Shown: positions 1 through 6,245 of the stretch, in pieces
How the letters are laid out: every line of letters begins with the position of its first letter
How positions within the stretch are numbered: position 1 is the first letter of the stretch
NCBI GenBank assembly: GCA_934255105.1
Contig: CAKQNH010000173.1
Location: 1 to 8,190 of the forward strand
DNA: 8,190 nucleotides
Source: an uncultured Pirellulaceae bacterium
GTDB lineage: Bacteria > Planctomycetota > Planctomycetia > Pirellulales > Pirellulaceae
Direction of reading: 5' to 3'
The notes under the pieces: generated by a model
The model's input: only the letters and a program-made list of their open reading frames with translations
Database searches by the model: none
What the model was told of the DNA's origin: nothing
Position numbers and translations under genes: made by a program

Positions 1-1838
1 CGCTTCTTCAGCGCTTGCAGCACTTCAGCTTTCTCCAAAACCCCGTCGGAGTTCGCGTCGTACTCGCTCACACGACCACGCATGCGCTCGTCGAGCGTCT
101 CAATTTCCTGAGCTGATAGTTTGCCATCGCCGTCGGCGTCGGCTTGGAAGATGCGATCGACGATCATTTGCGGGTTGAAACCACCGCCACCCCCACCAGG
201 CGGGCCGCCGGCACCAGCAGCGCCATGTGCGGCCCCCTCTCCGCCGGCACCCCGCCCACCAGTCTCCCGTCCACCGGCACCCCGTCCACCGGCCCCTGGA
301 GCCCCACTGCCGCCTGGGGCACCGGCCCCAGGGCCGACTGTCTCTTCAAGCTCAGATGGCTTAGCGGGTTCCCCTGCGTCGGCCCCGATTTCGGCCAGCT
401 TGTCGCGATCGGAAACTTCGTCAACTTCGGGCAGTTGCAGCAGGTCGAGATGTTTGCGAGGATTCATGGCGATCAAATCCCCTTCAGCCAGCCCTTCGTC
501 GATGGTTACCATTTTGTCGTTGGTAGCTCCGATCTTGACCGGCACGGTATCCCATTTGTCACCGTTTTTGCGCAGGCAGAAGTGGTGTCCTTTGTATTCG
601 TAGATGCCATGCACGGGGATCTGCAGTGCGTCGGGGATTTGCCGCACGAAGATCCGCACCTCAGCCGTCATGCCCGTGCGAATCGACGGGGCTGGGGAAA
701 GGATTTCGACGTAGGTGGTGTACTTTTTGACCGACGAGCTGAACCAACTGCCTGGTTCGGGGTATTTATTGACGCGTTTGATCCGCGCCAGCATATCTCC
801 TTCGACCGCGTTGACCTTGATTTTGGCCGCCATCCCTTCAGCGATCAGAGTGATATTCTGTTCGTTGATCGATGTTTTGACCTGCATTTTGGTGGGATCG
901 GGCAGTTTCATAATCGTTTGTCGTTCGCGGACCAAAGCCCCCTCTTCGACGACGAACTCGGCGCTGCCGCCGCGACTGCTGTATTGGTTATTGTGGACCA
1001 CGACGCCGTCGGCTGGAGACATGATCACGCACTTGGCGATTTGGTCTTGGATATCTTTGAGTTTGTCTTCCTCTTCAGAGAGCACGCTGGTGTCGGATTT
1101 CAGCTTGGCCTTGGCGGCCTCGATATCGCTTTCAAATTGGACTTTGAATTTTTCTTTGGTTAGTCGTTCGAGAATTTCCAAGCGAGCTTTAGCCGATTCG
1201 AGCACGTTCTTGGCGTTGGAAACGGCGAAGCCTTCGGCCTGCACTTGGCGTTTGTTGAACATTCCCTTGGCCGCCAAGCGTTCGGCGCTGGCTAATTTCA
1301 GCTCGGCGTTGAGCAGTTCTTGTTGGGCCACATCGATCTCGCTGAGGATCGCCTTGCGCTCGGACATGAACGTCCCCTCCAAATATTCTTGGAGGGCAAT
1401 TTCAGAGGTGCGGACCGACGCATTGGAGCTGATCACCATGGCCTCAGCCCCCGCTACGGCAATGCGCTGCGACTTGAGTTGGTTGTCCAGTGCAGAGGAA
1501 TCCAGTTCGACCAGCTTATCACCTGCCTTGACATAGGTCCCTTCGTCGATAACCCACAGAATAGGTGTTCCACTACCCCCTCCAGAGCCCTGTGATTTAA
1601 CCTGGCAAACCACCTCGATGTTGCTGCTGCTTTCGACTTCGCCCTGCTCGATCACAATGTGATCAAAGGGGCCACGAATAACGGCCTCGGCGATAACGTT
1701 GCTTTCTGAAGGTGCGTCGCTAAACCCCCCGTAGTGGTAGGTGGCGTAGGCACCGCCGGCGATCACGATTAACAAACCGATCACGATAAACAGAACTTTG
1801 CCCGATTTTCGAGCGAGCTGTGGTTGGGTGGAAGGCAT
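1..1838 (-). CDS. Periplasmic adaptor (membrane fusion protein, HlyD/AcrA/MacA class) with C-terminal EF-hands; 3' end beyond window
   Basis: An open frame of 612 codons runs from ATG at 1838 to the left edge with no stop. An AGGA Shine-Dalgarno (1848-1851) sits 9 nt upstream. Residues 14-32 form one hydrophobic anchor helix after a basic N-terminus. A lipoyl-like half motif (GTYVKAGDKLVELDS) lies near residue 100, a long charged alpha-helical hairpin spans about 120-265, and the second lipoyl half follows (C270, then MSPADGVVV). Beta-barrel regions extend to about 460, including an IRTGMTAEVRI stretch typical of adaptors. Adaptors bridge an inner-membrane pump (ABC or RND) and an outer-membrane channel; substrate is unknown. 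The partner permease would be expected downstream, off the left edge. Unusual: about 55 Gly/Ala/Pro-rich residues (about 499-553) lead to two canonical 12-residue EF-hand loops, DADGDGKLSAQE (567-578) and DANSDGVLEKAE (594-605). At over 612 residues it is much longer than the usual 350-450. The family is clear; the exact transporter type is not. Confidence 0.9.
   Translation of the reverse strand, partial: MPSTQPQLARKSGKVLFIVIGLLIVIAGGAYATYHYGGFSDAPSESNVIAEAVIRGPFDHIVIEQGEVESSSNIEVVCQVKSQGSGGGSGTPILWVIDEGTYVKAGDKLVELDSSALDNQLKSQRIAVAGAEAMVISSNASVRTSEIALQEYLEGTFMSERKAILSEIDVAQQELLNAELKLASAERLAAKGMFNKRQVQAEGFAVSNAKNVLESAKARLEILERLTKEKFKVQFESDIEAAKAKLKSDTSVLSEEEDKLKDIQDQIAKCVIMSPADGVVVHNNQYSSRGGSAEFVVEEGALVRERQTIMKLPDPTKMQVKTSINEQNITLIAEGMAAKIKVNAVEGDMLARIKRVNKYPEPGSWFSSSVKKYTTYVEILSPAPSIRTGMTAEVRIFVRQIPDALQIPVHGIYEYKGHHFCLRKNGDKWDTVPVKIGATNDKMVTIDEGLAEGDLIAMNPRKHLDLLQLPEVDEVSDRDKLAEIGADAGEPAKPSELEETVGPGAGAPGGSGAPGAGGRGAGGRETGGRGAGGEGAAHGAAGAGGPPGGGGGGFNPQMIVDRIFQADADGDGKLSAQEIETLDERMRGRVSEYDANSDGVLEKAEVLQALKK
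246..290 (-). repeat. 15-bp tandem repeat encoding RGAGG/RETGG pentapeptides in the adaptor linker
   Basis: Three 15-bp units at 246-260, 261-275 and 276-290 encode Gly-rich pentapeptides within the linker between the adaptor core and its EF-hands. The wider linker (about 181-342) is low-complexity Gly/Ala/Pro. Unit length is a multiple of three, so copy-number change would alter linker length without a frameshift. Confidence 0.75.
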
Positions 1839-2249
1839 CGGGCGAAATCCTGACTATCGAGCTATGGGCGACTTAAAAACATGCCTCGGGAAGCTGCGAT
1901 CGGAGCGGGCCGACACGAGAAGCATCCCGAGTAGGGTGGGACGAGCTAGGGAGCGTCATGGTGGGAGGGGTAGGTATGCTGCTCCCTAAGTCTAATTCAG
2001 ACGAAGGCGTCCGTCTGCGCTTTGCTGATTGATTTGATCACTCCTGTAAACCCGGCGGCTGGCAATGAGTTCCGCCGCAGGCTTTTGAAACAAATTCGCA
2101 AATTCCGGTTGCAGGCTGCGGCTGTGTGACCAGAGGTGTCCCTGGGCCTGCGATATCTAAGGGTACCAAGGCAACGCGGCGGGCAGTGATAGAGCCTGCA
2201 CCTTGGCGGTCTTCCCCCAGTGAAATCTCGGCAAAGGTGGTCCTATCCA
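1839..2249. other. Intergenic region between divergent genes
   Basis: This 411-base stretch separates the minus-strand adaptor from the plus-strand small gene, so both 5' ends and their promoters should lie here. I see no open frame with a convincing start or family. A small inverted repeat, CAGACG (1998-2003) with CGTCTG (2012-2017), could form a 6-bp hairpin. I could not identify a confident -35/-10 pair, sigma-54 site or RNA family. Confidence 0.6.
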
Positions 2250-2573
2250 ATGGCTAAATTTTATGTTCAAAGCGGTAATGTTCGCACGCTGATCTCGGCC
2301 GACGATACTGAGAAAGCTGCCCTGTGGGCCGTCCACTGCTCGATGCGACAAGTGGTCCCCGTGTACGATGACGAGGAGCTCAGCCCGGAGCAGAAAAGCC
2401 AACTCTCGCTGGTCGATGGCGTGCGCGTGCTAGGGAACACTATCCGAGTCAGCGAGCTGGGCTATGATCGCTCGGACGCCGTCGAGCTCGATACTTTTGA
2501 AGTGTTGATCCAGTGGCACCAATTGATGGTTGCCCTGTCGCGACTGGAAGCCATGTCGCGCACCGCCGCCTGA
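2250..2573 (+). CDS. Small conserved hypothetical protein (107 aa)
   Basis: The chosen start is ATG at 2250, giving MAKFYVQSGNVRTLISADD; AAAGGTGG (2233-2240) lies 9 nt upstream. An in-frame ATG at 2220 would add ten residues but has no ribosome binding site. The product is soluble, acidic and compact, with no signal peptide, membrane segment or cysteine pair (one Cys). The N-terminal pattern (a strand, then ISADD, then a helix AALWAVH) and the later IRVSE-GYDRSD and TFEVLIQWHQLMVALSRLE stretches resemble a small protein family I recall from Pirellulaceae genomes. No function is known to me. It is followed by two terminator hairpins, so it appears monocistronic. Coding status is well supported by the ribosome binding site and terminators; the role is unassigned. 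Confidence 0.75.
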   Translation: MAKFYVQSGNVRTLISADDTEKAALWAVHCSMRQVVPVYDDEELSPEQKSQLSLVDGVRVLGNTIRVSELGYDRSDAVELDTFEVLIQWHQLMVALSRLEAMSRTAA

Positions 2574-2604
2574 GCATGTACGCCTGGCCGCATTCCCTGC
2601 GTAG

Positions 2605-2635
2605 AACGGGCACTCCTGCCCGTTTTCTTTTTCTT
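2605..2635 (+). terminator. Rho-independent terminator, copy 1
   Basis: AACGGGCA (2605-2612), loop CTCC, TGCCCGTT (2617-2624): a perfect 8-bp stem followed by a T-rich tract (TTTTCTTTTTCTT). It lies 31 bases after the stop of the 107-aa gene and reads on the plus strand. On minus there is no T tract after the stem. Confidence 0.75.
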
Positions 2636-2641
2636 CCGTGG

Positions 2642-2664
2642 AACGGGCACTCCTGCCCGTTTTC
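2642..2664 (+). terminator. Duplicate terminator hairpin, copy 2
   Basis: AACGGGCA (2642-2649), CTCC, TGCCCGTT (2654-2661), then TTC. The 24 bases at 2641-2664 are identical to 2604-2627, 37 bases upstream. The T tract is shorter than that of copy 1, so this may be a weaker second terminator or simply another copy of an intergenic palindromic repeat. Confidence 0.55.
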
Positions 2665-2716
2665 CCCGAAGCATTAACACGCTTGCCCGTGCGAATAAAA
2701 TCAATGCCACACGGGG

Positions 2717-3169
2717 CTAATACGACCCATCTTTGCGATCGCGGAGCAAGCCAGCGCTGGTTTGGAAAAAACGCCGTCGTCGGGATTCGGTATCCTGCTG
2801 TTGCTGGTCCTGCTGTTGCTGGTCCTGCTGCTGCTGTAGATCCTCCAGATTGGCAGCGCATAGACGGCAGCCGATGTGCTGCAGGTGGAACTGGACATAC
2901 GCCTGCTGCTCCGCTTCTAGCGTTCCCAGCAGAAAGCCGCCCAGTTGGGTGCGGGGTGGGCAACTGAGTCGGTGGCGTCGCCAGATCTCGCCTAGCCCAT
3001 GCACGCCCGCCTCGCGCTGGCCCGCTAGCTCTAGCAGTCGTTCGCGCAGTTCGCCATCGTCGCGCAGGCGCTGCTCCACTGTCGACATTTCGGCAGTGGG
3101 GAGCGCCTCGTCCAAGTAGGCTTGCAATTGTTGGTCGCTGAAGCGTGGAGTGGCAGAGCTGGGGTTCAT
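2717..3169 (-). CDS. Small Cys/His protein with polyglutamine tract, possible zinc-binding anti-sigma-like hypothetical (150 aa)
   Basis: The frame starts at ATG 3169 (a GTG two codons earlier, at 3175, is an alternative) and stops at TAG 2717-2719. Residues 10-50 (FSDQQLQAYLDEALP...VEQRLRDD) resemble the N-terminal helical part of anti-sigma or zf-HC2-like proteins. The middle carries C70-P-P and then H95, H98, C101 and C104 in HLQHIGCRLC, a plausible metal site, although the spacing is not the classical HX3CX2C. Residues 112-126 are three QQQQD repeats, followed by an Arg-rich RRRRFF tail. No membrane segment or signal peptide is visible. I recall similar short proteins in Pirellulaceae but know no experimental function. 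It converges on the 107-aa gene and no sigma-factor gene is adjacent in the window. No clear Shine-Dalgarno is present. Coding status is likely; function is inference. Confidence 0.65.
   Translation of the reverse strand: MNPSSATPRFSDQQLQAYLDEALPTAEMSTVEQRLRDDGELRERLLELAGQREAGVHGLGEIWRRHRLSCPPRTQLGGFLLGTLEAEQQAYVQFHLQHIGCRLCAANLEDLQQQQDQQQQDQQQQDTESRRRRFFQTSAGLLRDRKDGSY
2792..2836 (-). repeat. 15-bp tandem repeat (x3) encoding QQQQD
   Basis: Three 15-bp units at 2792-2806, 2807-2821 and 2822-2836 (plus strand pattern: CTG codons with one T/C variant plus GTC or ATC) encode QQQQD three times on minus. A CAG/CAA-type microsatellite inside a coding region; copy number could vary between strains without a frameshift. 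Confidence 0.85.
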
Positions 3170-3175
3170 TCGCAC

Positions 3176-3181
3176 AGTATA
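3176..3181 (-). promoter_or_regulatory. Possible -10 box (TATACT) just ahead of the 150-aa gene
   Basis: TATACT reads on minus at 3181-3176 and ends 6 nt before the ATG at 3169, so initiation would fall at or next to the start codon. With no Shine-Dalgarno visible, this fits a leaderless mRNA. No good -35 is seen at 16-18 nt upstream, so the call is weak. Confidence 0.3.
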
Positions 3182-3192
3182 CCATTTCGGGT

Positions 3193-3219
3193 CGTAGCGG
3201 GAGTCTTCAAGACTCTTGG
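3193..3219 (+). repeat. Intergenic palindromic repeat, GTAGCGG-family, copy 1
   Basis: It begins CGTAGCGGGAGTC and contains the hairpin GAGTCT (3201-3206), TCA, AGACTC (3210-3215). Its 27 bases match the reverse complement of 6115-6141 at about 21 positions, showing a dispersed repeat family within this window. Confidence 0.65.
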
Positions 3220-3400
3220 TGGCTTACGTCGCTCATGGGGTCTTTAGGCACTCATGGTGTCTTGGGGGAGCGTTGCCATAGAATGCGACAATAGATTGTA
3301 AGTGCTACAAATCAGCAGCAACTCGGGCCTGCATGGCATTTGTCAAATTGGCAGCCCATCCGCGACCCTTGCGAACTTGAATGGCATGGACTTACTTATC
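3220..3400. other. Non-coding stretch, minor direct repeat
   Basis: No credible gene is seen. CTCATGGGGTCTT (3232-3244) and CTCATGGTGTCTT (3251-3263) form an imperfect direct repeat with a 19-base period. Nothing else stands out before the inverted-repeat array. Confidence 0.5.
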
Positions 3401-3558
3401 TGCTGGAGTCCAGGCTTTAGCCGCCTCACGCGCATTTGTTGGAGTCCAGGCTTTAGCCGCTTCACGCGTCTCTTGAATCGCCTAAAGGCTACACTCCAAC
3501 AAATGCGTCGGCTCTTACGTCCCTTGAATCACCTAAAGGCTACACTCCAGCAAATGCG
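3401..3558. repeat. Nested inverted-repeat array (four related arms, two in each orientation)
   Basis: Two forward arms (about 3401-3431 and 3432-3470) share GGAGTCCAGGCTTTAGCCGC; two reverse arms (3473-3507 and 3524-3558) share CCTAAAGGCTACACTCCA. The inner pair is perfectly complementary over 15 bases: CGCATTTGTTGGAGT ending at 3445 with ACTCCAACAAATGCG (3493-3507). The outer pair matches over 9: TGCTGGAGT (3401-3409) with ACTCCAGCA (3544-3552). Each arm also holds its own mini-palindrome, GGCTTTAGCC or GCCTAAAGGC. Together they could form a long imperfect cruciform or RNA fold. I recall similar GGAGTCYAGGCTTTAGCC repeats between genes in Pirellulaceae. Any reading frame through it is made of the repeats and is not a gene. 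Confidence 0.8.
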
Positions 3559-3584
3559 TGGGCTAACTCGCAGAAATCTACTCA

Positions 3585-3601
3585 TGCCAGACAGGCTGGC
3601 A
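3585..3601. promoter_or_regulatory. Interrupted palindrome, possible activator site
   Basis: TGCCAG (3585-3590), ACAGG, CTGGCA (3596-3601) is a 6-bp inverted repeat directly followed by a run of eight G. It lies about 135 bases upstream of the predicted sigma-54 start, within the distance usual for enhancer-binding proteins. Function is inference only. Confidence 0.25.
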
Positions 3602-3702
3602 GGGGGGGGCCGGTATTTTTGAGATATAAGGTATAAAACGGGAGGAGAGCCCCTGCTGTGGATCCTCGCAGGAGCATGGCGCACCACCCCCTTATCACCG
3701 TG

Positions 3703-3718
3703 TGGCACGGATTTTGCT
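3703..3718 (+). promoter_or_regulatory. Sigma-54 (RpoN) promoter of groES-groEL
   Basis: TGGCACG (3703-3709), four bases, TTGCT (3714-3718) matches the full consensus TGGCACG-N4-TTGCW. The -24 GG (3704-3705) and -12 GC (3716-3717) are separated by exactly 10 bases. Under equal base use, about 0.002 such exact matches are expected in both strands of 8190 bases. Transcription should start near 3729, leaving a leader of about 124 nt before groES. Sigma-54 promoters require an ATP-using enhancer-binding activator. No CIRCE inverted repeat and no good sigma-70 pair were found between 3560 and 3852 (TTGACT at 3776 has no -10 at proper spacing). Confidence 0.75.
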
Positions 3719-3852
3719 TGCCCCTGGAAGGACAAACTCGTATGCCTTTTTGACCGGAGCCAGCCAAGCGGCTTGTTGACTTCGGTCTGTGTGCAATTTC
3801 GGCCTTTAAAAGCTTCTGTCTCGCATCTCAAAATTGTGGAGGAGTGCCGCTC

Positions 3853-4176
3853 ATGGCGACGGCTACCAAGAAAAAAGAATCGACGAACATCAAACTTCAA
3901 CCGCTGGGGGACAAGATTGTTGTCAAACGCGAGGAGTCCGAGGATCGCACCGAGGGCGGGATCTACCTGCCAGATAGTGCTCAGAACAAGCCGACGCGCG
4001 GCAAGGTAATCAGTGTGGGTGACGGGCGTCTGCTCGACGATGGTAGCCGCGGTGAAATGCAAGTCAAAGCTGGAGACCGCGTGTTGTTCACCAGCTACGC
4101 GGGTGAAAATATCGAGATCGGCGACACCGAGTATGTGCTGATGAGCGAAGGCGAAGTGCTCGCGATCCTCGAGTAA
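3853..4176 (+). CDS. groES: GroES, 10 kDa co-chaperonin
   Basis: GroES is the heptameric lid that binds GroEL-ATP and encloses unfolded protein in the cytoplasm. The start is ATG 3853, with GGAGGAG (3838-3844) 8 nt upstream; an in-frame GTG at 3844 falls inside that Shine-Dalgarno and is not used. The 107-aa product has about ten extra Lys/Thr/Ser-rich residues ahead of the family core, which begins near NIKLQPLGDKIVVKR. The mobile loop that contacts GroEL (about 33-49) has the hydrophobic tripeptide IYL (37-39) where E. coli has IVL. The conserved TRGKVISVGDG (48-58), VKAGDRVLF and final EGEVLAILE are all present. groEL follows 117 bases downstream on the same strand, and the shared sigma-54 promoter lies 134 bases upstream. 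Assignment is certain. Confidence 0.98.
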   Translation: MATATKKKESTNIKLQPLGDKIVVKREESEDRTEGGIYLPDSAQNKPTRGKVISVGDGRLLDDGSRGEMQVKAGDRVLFTSYAGENIEIGDTEYVLMSEGEVLAILE

Positions 4177-4208
4177 TTCCAGCGATTGGCGTAATTCCAG
4201 CGATTCGC
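4173..4208 (+). repeat. 18-bp tandem duplication overlapping the groES stop
   Basis: Two adjacent 18-base units (4173-4190 and 4191-4208), each beginning GTAATTCCAGCGATT, differ at one base. The first unit includes the TAA stop of groES (4174-4176). This appears to be a local duplication at the 3' end of the gene. Confidence 0.85.
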
Positions 4209-4210
4209 GC

Positions 4211-4226
4211 GACGTCCCGGGACGTC
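4211..4226. promoter_or_regulatory. Perfect 16-bp palindrome between groES and groEL
   Basis: GACGTCCCGGGACGTC is fully self-complementary. As RNA it gives a 6-bp stem with a CCGG loop; there is no following T tract, so it is unlikely to be a terminator. It could be a protein-binding site, or an RNA stem affecting processing or the GroES:GroEL ratio. Function unknown. Confidence 0.45.
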
Positions 4227-4236
4227 CTCAGCATAA

Positions 4237-5916
<1,680 letters not shown>

Positions 5917-5945
5917 GACACTAAGTCCTAATAACGGTGCATGTC

Positions 5946-5974
5946 CGCCGCCTCGAGTTGGGCGGCGACATTTT
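5946..5974 (+). terminator. Weak hairpin after groEL
   Basis: CGCCGCC (5946-5952) pairs with GGCGGCG (5961-5967) around an 8-base loop, followed by ACATTTT. It may pause polymerase or protect the mRNA end ahead of the stronger terminator at 5984. Confidence 0.4.
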
Positions 5975-5983
5975 GCCTCACTC

Positions 5984-6016
5984 AAACGGCACGCTCTGCA
6001 GAGCGTGCCGTTTTTT
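5984..6016 (+). terminator. Strong rho-independent terminator of groES-groEL
   Basis: A 30-base perfect palindrome (5984-6013) centred on CTGCAG, with 5' arm AAACGGCACGCTCTG and the complementary 3' arm, is followed through to TTTTTT (6011-6016). The A run on the opposite side makes it potentially bidirectional. It closes the chaperonin operon and separates it from mqnE. Confidence 0.92.
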
Positions 6017-6106
6017 CGTTAAACCGTGTGCCCAGCGGGTCGCGAGTCCTGTTTTGCTCTCGCCTTTTGCATGTTACGCGTGGGGCGATGCCCGCACGGT
6101 TTAACG
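6017..6106. other. 90-bp structured element closed by a 12-bp perfect inverted repeat
   Basis: CGTTAAACCGTG (6017-6028) and CACGGTTTAACG (6095-6106) are perfect inverted repeats enclosing 66 bases. Inside are three further small hairpins: GCCC/GGGT (6030-6040), GCGAG/CTCGC (6042-6063) and GGGC/GCCC (6083-6093). The fold would be a four-way junction. It does not fit a tRNA (12-bp closing stem, no CCA, no T-loop). Candidates are a small non-autonomous repeat or a structured RNA; no target duplication is seen at its edges. Confidence 0.45.
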
Positions 6107-6114
6107 ATTACTCA

Positions 6115-6141
6115 GCGAAAGTCTTGGCGACTTCCGCTACG
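6115..6141 (-). repeat. Intergenic palindromic repeat, GTAGCGG-family, copy 2
   Basis: On minus it reads CGTAGCGGAAGTC and continues CAAGACT, aligning with 3193-3219 at about 21 of 27 positions. Its own stem, AAGTC with GACTT (6119-6132), is kept. It lies upstream of mqnE. Confidence 0.6.
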
Positions 6142-6170
6142 CAATGTTTTGTGGCAGGTCGGAAACAGGG

Positions 6171-6200
6171 TTAAACTTTTCTGGGCTCTGCGGTTATGAT
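6171..6200 (+). promoter_or_regulatory. Possible sigma-70-type promoter of mqnE
   Basis: TATGAT (6195-6200) matches the -10 consensus at 5 of 6 positions. A weak -35, TTAAAC (6171-6176), lies 18 bases upstream. The start would fall near 6207, giving a leader of about 40 nt. Confidence 0.35.
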
Positions 6201-6245
6201 GAGTAGCATTACTACAATCCCGAAATTGCGTCGGAAAGAAAACAC

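Noticed and set aside
144..1163. Long plus-strand open frames across the adaptor gene (144-1163 and 715-1536)
   Set aside because: They are antisense to the adaptor frame, which shows clear domains from end to end. Their translations have no recognisable family, and the length is explained by GC-rich codon bias.
2430..3185. 251-codon minus-strand frame overlapping two genes
   Set aside because: It is antisense to the 107-aa gene's 3' part and out of frame with the Cys/His protein, and it reads through the terminator repeats. The 150-aa frame has a better supported composition and motif.
3302..3622. Plus-strand 106-codon frame upstream of groES
   Set aside because: Its sequence (CWSPGFSR and LKATLQQMR duplications) is just the inverted-repeat arms read as codons, with no ribosome binding site.
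3820..3849. RNA thermometer in the groES leader
   Set aside because: GCATCTC (3823-3829) can pair with GAGTGC only with a bulge and covers just part of the Shine-Dalgarno; the fold is too weak to call without energy calculation or conservation.
3825..3853. CIRCE element for HrcA next to the groES start
   Set aside because: GAGTGC at 3842-3847 resembles part of the right arm, but the expected left arm TTAGCACTC nine bases before is absent, and the G-rich part is the Shine-Dalgarno.
6017..6106. tRNA gene
   Set aside because: Although the fold resembles a cloverleaf, the closing stem is 12 bp and the T-loop, D-loop and anticodon features are missing.
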